Of a stretch of 64,000 bases of DNA, positions 43,988-52,750 are shown piece after piece. Where the stretch lies: NCBI GenBank assembly GCA_900539115.1, contig UQAQ01000004.1:1-64000 (forward strand), in the 5' to 3' direction. The position numbers and the translations under genes were made by a program. This stretch comes from an uncultured Roseburia sp. (GTDB lineage: Bacteria > Bacillota > Clostridia > Lachnospirales > Lachnospiraceae). The notes under the pieces were generated by a model. The model was not told the origin of the DNA, searched no databases, and saw only the letters and a program-made list of their open reading frames with translations. The stretch's first letter is position 1; each line of letters starts with the position of its first letter.

Positions 43988-45361
43988 TTAATCCTCCTTC
44001 TCCCTGATGTGTATTACATCACTGATGTCTTTGATCCCGAGCATTGCCGTAACGACAACGACGGAATCCCCAACCTGCATCACATCTTTACCACGGGGAA
44101 GAATCACTTTCCGATTTCGGATAATGCAGGCAACCAGTGTATTCTCATCAATCTGAAGTTCCTCAAGCGGAATTCCCAGCAGACTGGAATTATTTTTCAC
44201 CACAAATTCCAGAGCCTCTGCCTTTTCATCCAAAATACGATACATCGTCTCGACATTACACCCGATGGAATTTTTCATTGCACGTACAAAACGCAGAATA
44301 TTTTGTGCCGTAATCTTTTTCGGATATACCGTCGTATCCAGATCCAATTCACGGATAACCTGATCGAACTCCATACGATTGATCTTCGTCGCAATCTTTC
44401 CTTCCGTCTTTGTTCTCGCAAACAAGGACAACATCACATTTTCTTCATCGTAATTGGTAAGTGTCACAAATGCCTCTGCACTTTCCACACCTTCCTCGAT
44501 CAAAAGCCTCTGATCCGTTCCTTTTCCCTGTATGATCTGCGCCTTGGGAAGTTTTTCTGCCAATTCTTCACAGCGATCCCTTTTCTGTTCGATCAATTTG
44601 ATATCGATTCCCATCTGCATAAGCATCTTCGCCAGATAAAACGCGGTCGTATCGCCGCCAATGATCATCGCATCCTTTACCTGATGTGTTTCAATCCCTA
44701 TCTTTTTGAAGAAATTACTTGCTGTCTTCGGATCCGTGATCATCGAAACAACGTCTTTTTTCTGAAGTGCAAAATCTCCTTTAGGAATATAGATCTCTCC
44801 GTCACGTTCTACCGCACAGATCATAACATCTACTTTCAATTTAGGTCCAATTTCTAACATGGTCATACCAATCAAACTTGAATTCTCAGGTATTTTAAAT
44901 TTCAGCATCTCCACTCTGCCTTTGGCAAATGTATTAATCTTAATCGCTGACGGAAAACGCAATACCCGCGCAATTTCCATTGCGGTAGCATACTCTGGGT
45001 TGATCGTCATGGCAAGCCCCAATGCTTCTTTTATCATTCCAACCTCCTGGCTGTATTCCGGATTACATACGCGGGCAATTGTCTGACAATTTCCTGCATG
45101 TTTTGCAATCAGACAACTGAGATAATTCAATTCATCCGAATCGGTTACTGCAATAAGCAAATCTGCCTGCTCAATCCCGGCTTCTTTCTGCACTTGGTAA
45201 CTGGCTCCATTTCCAACGACGCCCATCACATCATACTTATTGGAAATTTCTTCCACCACCGCGTACCGCCGGTCTATGATCGTCACTTCATTGTCCTCCC
45301 TGTTCAGCTCGTCTGCCAGAGTTCGTCCAACCTGACCACACCCCACAATAATAATCTTCAT
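43988..45361 (-). CDS. trkA: Trk potassium uptake regulatory protein TrkA
   Basis: 457 residues with two tandem RCK units: TrkA_N (MKIIIVGCGQVGRTLA, nucleotide-binding GxGxxG) plus TrkA_C, then a second pair (DAMIIGGDTTAFYLAKML). This is the long Gram-negative-like TrkA, not the short KtrA. It binds NAD(H) or ATP and gates TrkH. Start at 45361 with AGAGG 7 bases upstream; a longer frame lacks a site. Promoter with perfect consensus at 45443-45471. Confidence 0.94.
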   Translation of the reverse strand: MKIIIVGCGQVGRTLADELNREDNEVTIIDRRYAVVEEISNKYDVMGVVGNGASYQVQKEAGIEQADLLIAVTDSDELNYLSCLIAKHAGNCQTIARVCNPEYSQEVGMIKEALGLAMTINPEYATAMEIARVLRFPSAIKINTFAKGRVEMLKFKIPENSSLIGMTMLEIGPKLKVDVMICAVERDGEIYIPKGDFALQKKDVVSMITDPKTASNFFKKIGIETHQVKDAMIIGGDTTAFYLAKMLMQMGIDIKLIEQKRDRCEELAEKLPKAQIIQGKGTDQRLLIEEGVESAEAFVTLTNYDEENVMLSLFARTKTEGKIATKINRMEFDQVIRELDLDTTVYPKKITAQNILRFVRAMKNSIGCNVETMYRILDEKAEALEFVVKNNSSLLGIPLEELQIDENTLVACIIRNRKVILPRGKDVMQVGDSVVVVTAMLGIKDISDVIHIREKED

Positions 45362-45442
45362 TCCTAGTCCTCTTTTCTGCTCATTAAGTTCTGAATTGCT
45401 ATGTATAATTTTCCCATTCAGATCTCTCCACCGCATAATCAA

Positions 45443-45471
45443 ATTATATTCTCATACCAACAAAGTGTCAA
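45443..45471 (-). promoter_or_regulatory. Consensus sigma-A promoter of the trkA-trkH-kinase unit
   Basis: On the minus strand TTGACA, 17-base spacer, TATAAT: a perfect match in all three parts. The leader is about 75 bases. I see no clear c-di-AMP riboswitch in it, though that is too short to exclude other control. Confidence 0.85.
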
Positions 45472-45510
45472 TAGAGAGAACGAATCTTAACTATCTTTTA
45501 AGTATCTCTC

Positions 45511-45566
45511 CGGAAAAAGAAAAGAAAGCCGGCATCCCCTTGAAAACGGATATACCGGCTTTCTTT
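45511..45566 (-). terminator. Intrinsic terminator of glycogen phosphorylase
   Basis: A perfect 12-bp stem AAAGAAAGCCGG / CCGGCTTTCTTT with a 22-base loop, followed on the minus strand by TTCTTTTTCC. It lies 23 bases past the glgP stop and just before the trkA promoter. Confidence 0.88.
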
Positions 45567-45588
45567 CCAAACATATTTTGTTCTTCTA

Positions 45589-48054
45589 TTACAGGGAAAC
45601 TTTCTCCAGTTTCCAGATTTCTTTTGCATATTCTTCGATTGTACGGTCAGAAGAAAATTTGCCACTTTTTGCCACATTCAAAAGTGCCATCTTCGCCCAT
45701 GCCTCATGGTCACGGTAAGCAGTATCCACTTTCTTCTGAGCCTCTGCATACGAGTGGAAGTCTTTCAGGATAAAATACTGATCCGCACGCTCGTAACCAT
45801 TGGATTCCAGTAAGGAAGAATACAATTCACGGAACAGTTCCGGTTCCCCGTATGTTCCATCAATTAATTGATCTACCACTTTACGGATATCCGCATCATT
45901 ATTGTAGATTTCACGCGGATTGTACTGGTTATTATGCTCAAAATCAATAACTTCCTGGGAAGAAAGTCCAAAGATAAAGGCATTTTCTTTTCCCACTTCT
46001 TCTACGATCTCAACATTGGCACCATCCATTGTACCAAGCGTTGGTGCACCATTAAGCATAAATTTCATATTTCCGGTTCCGGATGCTTCTTTACTTGCCG
46101 TAGAAATCTGCTCCGATACATCCGCTGCCGCAAAAATAATCTCAGCATTACTTACACGATAGTTTTCAATAAATACTACTTTAATCTTTCCGCCAATGCT
46201 GGCATCATTATTTACTACATCCGCAACACTGTTGATCAATTTGATAATCGCTTTTGCACGACGGTATCCGGCAGAAGCCTTTGCACCAAAGATAAAGGTA
46301 TGTTTTACCATATCCATCTCCGGATGCTCTTTTAATTGATTATACAGATACATTACATGCAAAATATTAAGCAACTGACGTTTGTACTCATGAAGGCGCT
46401 TTACCTGTACATCAAAGATGGAATTTGGATCCACTTCAATGCCGTTGTGCTTCTTGATATAATCTGCTAAACGAACTTTATTCTGATATTTGATATTCAT
46501 AAACTCTTTCAAAGCACGCTCATCTTCCGCATAAGGTGCAAGTTTATTAATTTCCGACAAATTTGTGATCCAGCTTTTTCCAATTCTCCTTGATACAAAA
46601 TCTGCCAAAAGCGGATTGGCATGAAGAAGAAATCTTCTCTGCGTGATACCGTTTGTCTTATTGTTGAATTTCTCCGGCATCATCTCATAAAAATCTTTCA
46701 ATTCCTGATTTTTCAAAATCTCTGTATGCAGTCTTGCCACACCATTGACAGAGAATCCCGCAGCGATGGCAAGATGTGCCATTTTTACCTGACCATCATA
46801 AATGATTGCCATTTTCTTAACTTTATCAAAATTACCGGGATATTTCTCAGCAATCTCGTTCTGAAAACGACGATTGATTTCTTCTGTGATTTGGTAAATT
46901 CTAGGAAGCAGGCGGGAGAATAAATCAATTGGCCATTTTTCCAAGGCTTCTGACATAATCGTATGATTTGTGTAGGCACAACATTTTGTCGTAATTTCCC
47001 ACGCTTCATCCCATTCCAAAAAGTATTCATCCAAAAGAATACGCATAAGTTCCGGCACGGTTACGGTCGGATGGGTATCATTTAACTGGAAGCATACTTT
47101 ATCCGGAAGACCATGAATATCATCATGATTTGCCATATATTTTGCTACCGCACGCTGAACACTGGCGGACACGAAGAAATACTGTTGTTTCAGACGAAGT
47201 TCTTTTCCCGCAATATGATTGTCATTTGGATAAAGCACCTCACAGATCGTACGTGCAAGGTTTTGCTGCTCTACTGCTTTCTGATAATCTCCTTTATCAA
47301 AGGAATCCAGATTAAAGGTATTGATTGCTTCGGCATCCCAGATACAAAGAGTATTTACAATGCGATTGCCATATCCAACTACCGGAATATCATAAGGAAC
47401 AGCCTTTACAGACTGGTAATTTTCCTGTACATACTCATCTCTTCCGTTTTCCGCTTTACGTACAGCTACATAACCTCCGAATTTTACTTCCACAGCATAC
47501 TCCGGACGTTTCATCTCAAACGGATTGCCCTCTTTCAGCCAATCATCCGGTGCTTCTACCTGAAATCCATTCTCAATCTTCTGTTTAAACATACCATACT
47601 TATAACGGATTCCACATCCATACGCCGGATATCCCAACGTTGACAGGGAATCCAAAAAGCATGCTGCCAAACGGCCAAGACCACCATTTCCCAGTGCTGC
47701 ATCCGGTTCTTCATCCTCAATAACATCAAGATCCACGCCAAGTTCCTCTAACACTTCGCGTACAACCTCATCCTGTTTCAGGTTAATGATCATATTACCA
47801 AGAGCCCGGCCCATCAAAAATTCCATGGAAAGATAATAAACCGTCTTTACATCTTTCTCTTCGTATTGTTTGTGTGTATCAAACCAGTCATCGACAACAA
47901 TATCTTTTACCGCATAAGATACAGCCTGGAACAACTGCTGGTTTGTCGCCTGTTCCACCGGTTTACGGAACAACAGTTTCATGTAATTTTCAATGTCTTT
48001 TTTCAAATGAGCCTTTTTCTCAGCCTTTGTCAGATACATTACTCTTTCTTCCAT
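45589..48054 (-). CDS. glgP: Glycogen/starch/maltodextrin phosphorylase
   Basis: 821 residues, full GT35 length. PLP site EASGTGNMKFMLNGA near residue 660, plus GRLAACFLDS, FQLNDTHPTV and VKRLHEYKRQ. It releases glucose 1-phosphate from alpha-1,4-glucans. GGAGG is 7 bases before the ATG. It follows ileS by 69 bases with no terminator seen between, and no other glycogen gene is in the window. A strong terminator follows. Confidence 0.95.
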   Translation of the reverse strand: MEERVMYLTKAEKKAHLKKDIENYMKLLFRKPVEQATNQQLFQAVSYAVKDIVVDDWFDTHKQYEEKDVKTVYYLSMEFLMGRALGNMIINLKQDEVVREVLEELGVDLDVIEDEEPDAALGNGGLGRLAACFLDSLSTLGYPAYGCGIRYKYGMFKQKIENGFQVEAPDDWLKEGNPFEMKRPEYAVEVKFGGYVAVRKAENGRDEYVQENYQSVKAVPYDIPVVGYGNRIVNTLCIWDAEAINTFNLDSFDKGDYQKAVEQQNLARTICEVLYPNDNHIAGKELRLKQQYFFVSASVQRAVAKYMANHDDIHGLPDKVCFQLNDTHPTVTVPELMRILLDEYFLEWDEAWEITTKCCAYTNHTIMSEALEKWPIDLFSRLLPRIYQITEEINRRFQNEIAEKYPGNFDKVKKMAIIYDGQVKMAHLAIAAGFSVNGVARLHTEILKNQELKDFYEMMPEKFNNKTNGITQRRFLLHANPLLADFVSRRIGKSWITNLSEINKLAPYAEDERALKEFMNIKYQNKVRLADYIKKHNGIEVDPNSIFDVQVKRLHEYKRQLLNILHVMYLYNQLKEHPEMDMVKHTFIFGAKASAGYRRAKAIIKLINSVADVVNNDASIGGKIKVVFIENYRVSNAEIIFAAADVSEQISTASKEASGTGNMKFMLNGAPTLGTMDGANVEIVEEVGKENAFIFGLSSQEVIDFEHNNQYNPREIYNNDADIRKVVDQLIDGTYGEPELFRELYSSLLESNGYERADQYFILKDFHSYAEAQKKVDTAYRDHEAWAKMALLNVAKSGKFSSDRTIEEYAKEIWKLEKVSL

Positions 48055-48123
48055 CTTTCATCCTCCATATTCATACTGTTACTCTGCAGTCAACGCTTCT
48101 TCCTTGTAAAATATTGGATATTT

Positions 48124-51100
48124 TTAGAAAGAAACTTTTGCAACACCAAGTGTTACATCTTCACCATTGATCTTCCATTCAGCAGTATGTCCCTGCATAG
48201 AACCAATGATGATTTTTTGTGCGAGAACCTCCTCTTTGATCTGATCGGCGTTCTTCGCAATGATGTCAGTAATCTTATCGTTACCAACTTCATAAACCTC
48301 TATGTGATCCATCACCTCAAATCCAGCATCTTTACGCATTGTCTGGATCTTACTTATGATTTCACGTACAAATCCTTCCTCGATCAGTTCCGCGGTAAGA
48401 TTCGTATCGATTACTACAGTGATTCCACGGTCGGCCTGAGAAACATAGCCTTCCTTCTGTGCAGATTCGATTAAAAGGTCTTCGGAAGAAAGCACTTCGT
48501 CGGCGCCCTCAACCTGAATTGTGATTTCACCTTTTTCGCCAAGTTCTGCTACTACGGCATTGCCATCGAGGTTTGCAAGAACTTCTTTCAAGGCATTAAG
48601 ACGGCTTCCGAAGCGACGTCCCAGTGTACGAAGCTGCGGTTTGATCGTAAAGGCTGTAAAGTCACTTACATCCTGTGTGAAGATGACTTTCTTTACATTC
48701 AACTCATCGGCAATGATCTCCTGATAGAAATCGGACAATTCTTCGTTCTTTTCATCTTTCACATACAACGTACCAATTGGCTGACGGTTTTTGATGTTTG
48801 CTTCGTTTCGGCAGGCACGGCCAAGCACTACGATCTGAAGAAGAACATCCATCTTCGCTTCCAGATCTTTATCGATCCATTCTTCTTTGACTTCCGGAAA
48901 GTCACACAAATGAATACTTTCCGGTGCTGACTTGTCAAGACTGCATACCAGATTCCGGTAAATGCTCTCGGTCATAAACGGAACCATCGGCGCAGCAGCT
49001 TTACTGATCGTTACCAAAGCAGTGTACAATGTCATATACGCATTGATCTTATCCTGCTCCATTCCTTTTGCCCAGAAACGGTCCCGGCAGCGGCGCACAT
49101 ACCAGTTACTCATATCGTCTACAAATTCCTGAAGCGCACGCGCTGTCTCCGGAATACGGTAGTTTTCAAGATTATTATCCACTTCTTTTACTACCGAATT
49201 CAATTTACTGAGCAGCCATTTATCCATAACACTTAATTTATCATATTCGAGAGAATACTTTGTGGCATCAAACTCATCAATATTCGCATACAGTACAAAG
49301 AAAGCGTACGTATTCCACAACGTACTCATAAACTTACGCTGGCCTTCGACAACCGCTTTTCCATGGAAACGGTTTGGCAGCCATGGTGCACTGTTTACAT
49401 AGAAATACCAGCGGATCGCATCGGCTCCATACTGATCCAATGCTTCAAACGGATCTACGGCATTTCCCTTACTCTTACTCATCTTCTGTCCATTTTCATC
49501 CTGAACATGTCCCAATACAATGACATTTTCATATGGTGCTTTATTGAAAAGCAATGTAGATTCTGCCATCAGAGAATGGAACCATCCACGAGTCTGATCC
49601 ACGGCCTCGGAAATGAACTGTGCCGGGAACTGGGATTCAAACAATTCTTTGTTTTCAAATGGATAGTGATATTGTGCAAAAGGCATTGCTCCGGAATCAA
49701 ACCAGCAGTCAATGACTTCCGGCACACGTTTCATCTGCTTGCCGCAATCCGGACAGGTAAATGTCACACCATCGATATATGGGCGGTGAAGTTCCAGTTT
49801 TTCTGCGGATGCATCTCCGGAACGCTCTGCCAGTTCTTCCCGGCTTCCGATACACTCCTGGTGTCCACAGCCTTCACACTCCCAGATATTGAGCGGAGTT
49901 CCCCAATAACGGTTACGGGAGATCGCCCAATCCTGAATATTCTCTAACCAGTTTCCAAAACGGCCTTTTCCGATGGATTCCGGAATCCAGTTTACCGTAT
50001 TGTTGTTGCGGATCAAGTCCTCTTTTACTGCGGTCTCGCGGATATACCAGGACTCTCTTGCATAGTAAATAAGCGGTGTATCACATCGCCAGCAGTGTGG
50101 GTATTCATGTTCAAATTTCGGTGCCGCAAACAGCTGTCCGCGTGCATCCAGATCTTTTAACACTTCCGGATCTGCCTTTTTGACAAAGATTCCGGCAAAA
50201 GGAGTTTCTTCGGTCAGCTCTCCTTTTTCATTTACAAACTGTACAAATGGCAGGTCATAATTACGTCCTACATTGGCATCGTCTTCACCAAATGCCGGTG
50301 CGATATGAACGATACCGGTACCATCTGTCATCGTAACATATGTGTCACAAGTTACAAAAAATCCTTTTTTATTCTGCTTGTCGGCACATTCTTTTGCGCA
50401 GGCAAACAATGGCTCGTATTCTTTATGCTCAAGTGCAGTTCCCGGGAAAGAATCCAATACTTCATATGCTTTCTCGCCTTCTTCTTTGGCAAGGGAACCA
50501 AGTACACTATCCAGTAACTCTTCCGCCATATAATAAACGTAACCGTCTGCTGCTTTTACTTTGCAATAGGTGTCATTTGGGTTTACACAAAGTGCCACGT
50601 TACTTGGAAGGGTCCATGGTGTCGTCGTCCACGCGAGGAAATACGCATCCTCTCCTGTCACTTTAAAGCGTACGATCGCAGAACGTTCTTTGACGGTCTT
50701 ATATCCCTGTGCAACTTCCTGTGCAGAAAGCGGAGTACCACAGCGAGGACAGTAAGGAACGATCTTAAATCCTTTATATAACAGATCTTTGTTCCAGATT
50801 TCTTTCAAAGCCCACCATTCGGACTCGATAAAATCATCGTCATAGGTTACATACGGATGATCCATATCTGCCCAGAAACCAACGGTATCGGAAAAATCTT
50901 CCCACATTCCTTTGTATTTCCATACAGATTCTTTACATTTTTTGATAAACGGCTCTATTCCATATTCTTCAATCTGCTCTTTTCCATCCAGACCGAGAAG
51001 CTTTTCTACTTCCAATTCCACCGGAAGTCCATGAGTATCCCATCCGGCTTTTCTAGGTACGCGGTATCCTTTCATTGTACGGTATCTTGGAATCATATCT

Positions 51101-51294
51101 TTGATGACACGTGTCAAAACGTGGCCAATGTGTGGTTTACCATTGGCTGTCGGTGGTCCGTCATAAAACATATACGTCGGGCATCCCTCACGCAATTCTA
51201 TACTCTTCTGAAAAATATCATGATCTTTCCAAAATTTTTCTACTTCTTTTTCGCGGTCAACAAAGTTTAATCCTGTTGAAACTTTCTCGTACAT
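48124..51294 (-). CDS. ileS: Isoleucyl-tRNA synthetase, type 2 (eukaryote-like)
   Basis: 1056 residues. HIGH motif HIGH (55-58), KMSKS near residue 605 in GQKMSKSKGN, and the insertion (editing) domain with FLAWTTTPWTLPSN. The sequence IKDMIPRYRTMKGYRVPRKAGWDTHG and length of more than 1040 match the IleRS2 class found in eukaryotes and some bacteria, not the usual bacterial IleRS1. IleRS2 enzymes are commonly insensitive to mupirocin. It is the only ileS in the window; whether an IleRS1 exists elsewhere is unknown. The leader has an attenuator-like hairpin but no T-box consensus. Confidence 0.95.
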   Translation of the reverse strand: MYEKVSTGLNFVDREKEVEKFWKDHDIFQKSIELREGCPTYMFYDGPPTANGKPHIGHVLTRVIKDMIPRYRTMKGYRVPRKAGWDTHGLPVELEVEKLLGLDGKEQIEEYGIEPFIKKCKESVWKYKGMWEDFSDTVGFWADMDHPYVTYDDDFIESEWWALKEIWNKDLLYKGFKIVPYCPRCGTPLSAQEVAQGYKTVKERSAIVRFKVTGEDAYFLAWTTTPWTLPSNVALCVNPNDTYCKVKAADGYVYYMAEELLDSVLGSLAKEEGEKAYEVLDSFPGTALEHKEYEPLFACAKECADKQNKKGFFVTCDTYVTMTDGTGIVHIAPAFGEDDANVGRNYDLPFVQFVNEKGELTEETPFAGIFVKKADPEVLKDLDARGQLFAAPKFEHEYPHCWRCDTPLIYYARESWYIRETAVKEDLIRNNNTVNWIPESIGKGRFGNWLENIQDWAISRNRYWGTPLNIWECEGCGHQECIGSREELAERSGDASAEKLELHRPYIDGVTFTCPDCGKQMKRVPEVIDCWFDSGAMPFAQYHYPFENKELFESQFPAQFISEAVDQTRGWFHSLMAESTLLFNKAPYENVIVLGHVQDENGQKMSKSKGNAVDPFEALDQYGADAIRWYFYVNSAPWLPNRFHGKAVVEGQRKFMSTLWNTYAFFVLYANIDEFDATKYSLEYDKLSVMDKWLLSKLNSVVKEVDNNLENYRIPETARALQEFVDDMSNWYVRRCRDRFWAKGMEQDKINAYMTLYTALVTISKAAAPMVPFMTESIYRNLVCSLDKSAPESIHLCDFPEVKEEWIDKDLEAKMDVLLQIVVLGRACRNEANIKNRQPIGTLYVKDEKNEELSDFYQEIIADELNVKKVIFTQDVSDFTAFTIKPQLRTLGRRFGSRLNALKEVLANLDGNAVVAELGEKGEITIQVEGADEVLSSEDLLIESAQKEGYVSQADRGITVVIDTNLTAELIEEGFVREIISKIQTMRKDAGFEVMDHIEVYEVGNDKITDIIAKNADQIKEEVLAQKIIIGSMQGHTAEWKINGEDVTLGVAKVSF

Positions 51295-51350
51295 AAATAA
51301 CCTCTTTTCTGCAACAATATCGTCATTTCGCTGCTTTTATTCTTAATTTT

Positions 51351-51392
51351 TAAAGAAAACAGCTTCCATCCTCATAAAAAGGACGAAAGCCG
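51351..51392 (-). promoter_or_regulatory. Terminator-like hairpin in the ileS leader (possible attenuator)
   Basis: On the minus strand a 12-bp stem (CGGCTTTCGTCC with GGATGGAAGCTG, including G-T pairs) is followed by TTTTCTTT, 57 bases before ileS. Such placement suggests transcription attenuation. The T-box core (AGGGTGGNACCGCG) is not visible, so the signal sensed is unclear. Confidence 0.6.
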
Positions 51393-51473
51393 TATCGCTG
51401 TCATCACATCGCTATCGAAAACTAATCGTCTCTCACTTATCTTTGATTTTCTATTAACTATTTTCTATTAACT

Positions 51474-51502
51474 ATAATAAAGAGTTTCCCCCAAATTGTC
51501 AA
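51474..51502 (-). promoter_or_regulatory. Consensus promoter of ileS
   Basis: On the minus strand TTGACA, 17-base spacer, TATTAT. The predicted leader is about 170 bases long and contains the hairpin at 51351-51392. Confidence 0.8.
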
Positions 51503-51535
51503 TGGACAATTGTAATAAAAAACCAAAAGAATATA

Positions 51536-52618
51536 TCATTCCGATTGTGAATACTGTTTTAACAGATCCGGATCCAGTTTAATGCGGTTATCCATCGTCT
51601 TCATAATATCTATGAGAGAAAGATCTCCACTGTTCTGTGGATTGGACAGATCATAAATCTTATTGTCCCGGAAACTGAGTACCCATGGTTTGAAAATGTT
51701 ATTCTTATTTTCATGCAGTACGAGTCCCTGTACATGATCGGTAAGCTGTACACAGACACCCGGATACAATACGTTGATCCCGGCGATCAGGGCCTGTACA
51801 ACGACCGGATCAAATCGTCCCGGATCATCTAACAGTTCCCGCAGAGCCTTCACTTCACTGGTCGGCTCTTCAAAAGATTTCATCGCAGTCCGTCGGTCAT
51901 ACGCATCGGCAACAAATAAAATAGCGGCCTCAACATTGCTTTTTACGGCTTCCGACACACCATCGCCGTTGTTCACATACAACTCCTGCATATGAATGAT
52001 CGTCCGCAGTACATTTTCATCCATGCCACTGTAATTTCTCAAAATCTCAATCGTTCTCGTTCTGGCTGCCGCACGAAGCTGCAAATCCTCTTCTGCCGCT
52101 GTCGCAGGCACCATGCCTACTGCTCCGCAGTCATGAAGAAGTGCCGCTTTTACAAGGGCATTCATTCGCGTCGGCGTCATATTCATTCTTCCGGCGATCA
52201 CAGCACAAAGAATCGCAACATTGATACTGTGTTTATAAGTAAAATCATCATTGCTTCGCAGATTCTGTATAAAATTAATCTTTTTCGGAAGATTGGCATA
52301 ATTTTTTATTACCAGACTACACAGCCAGTCCAGACCTTTGTCCTTTTTATCCGCAATGATCAATTGCAAATCCTCTTTTATACTGAACACCGCCATCGTC
52401 TGAAAACGCTCGAAATTGATATCCTCTTCCGACATCGGCGGCAGCGGTTCTGCCGGCTCCAATATATACAATCCCATCAATCCGAAATTACGAATACCAT
52501 ATATCGCCTGCATCGTAAGTTTCGTATCACGGTCATAAAGCAACACTCCATTTTTATTATAAATCGGTTTGCCAAGACGCATTCCCGGTTTGAGATCATC
52601 AACTTTCACAAATAACAT
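51536..52618 (-). CDS. HD-domain (degenerate HD-GYP-like) protein
   Basis: 360 residues. N-terminal region (about 1-60, KPGMRLGKPIYNKNGVLLYDRDT) is the usual start of HD-GYP phosphodiesterases. The HD core has TYKHSINVAILCAVIAGRM and LLHDCG, but Lys of HDxGK and the HHExxxGxGYP loop are not seen; the equivalent reads IIHMQELYVNNGDG. Activity on cyclic di-GMP is thus doubtful, though other HD hydrolase activity is possible. AGGAGG is 9 bases before the ATG at 52618. It appears monocistronic with a promoter at 52675-52703. Confidence 0.82.
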   Translation of the reverse strand: MLFVKVDDLKPGMRLGKPIYNKNGVLLYDRDTKLTMQAIYGIRNFGLMGLYILEPAEPLPPMSEEDINFERFQTMAVFSIKEDLQLIIADKKDKGLDWLCSLVIKNYANLPKKINFIQNLRSNDDFTYKHSINVAILCAVIAGRMNMTPTRMNALVKAALLHDCGAVGMVPATAAEEDLQLRAAARTRTIEILRNYSGMDENVLRTIIHMQELYVNNGDGVSEAVKSNVEAAILFVADAYDRRTAMKSFEEPTSEVKALRELLDDPGRFDPVVVQALIAGINVLYPGVCVQLTDHVQGLVLHENKNNIFKPWVLSFRDNKIYDLSNPQNSGDLSLIDIMKTMDNRIKLDPDLLKQYSQSE

Positions 52619-52674
52619 ATTTTTCATCCTCCTCGCTTATTTCATTTTTTCGACACAAATCTATATTACTATAT

Positions 52675-52703
52675 ATCATAACAGTTATGGGAAAAGAATA
52701 CAA
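52675..52703 (-). promoter_or_regulatory. Promoter of the HD-domain gene
   Basis: On the minus strand TTGTAT, 17-base spacer, TATGAT. The facing subtilase gene starts 48 bases further on, so this 130-base region serves both directions; no strong plus-strand -35/-10 pair was found (TACAAT at 52699-52704 is a possible -10). Confidence 0.6.
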
Positions 52704-52750
52704 TAAATATTTCATTTTTTTATCGTTTTTTTGATTGGAGGTTTTTTTAT

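Noticed and set aside
44009..44857. A 282-codon plus-strand frame opposite trkA
   Set aside because: It has no recognisable motif and mirrors the conserved TrkA coding sequence.
45362..45442. c-di-AMP (ydaO) riboswitch in the trkA leader
   Set aside because: The leader is only about 75 bases, too short for that element, and no conserved core is visible.
51295..51535. T-box riboswitch upstream of ileS
   Set aside because: I looked for the conserved antiterminator core and did not find it; only a terminator-like hairpin is supported.
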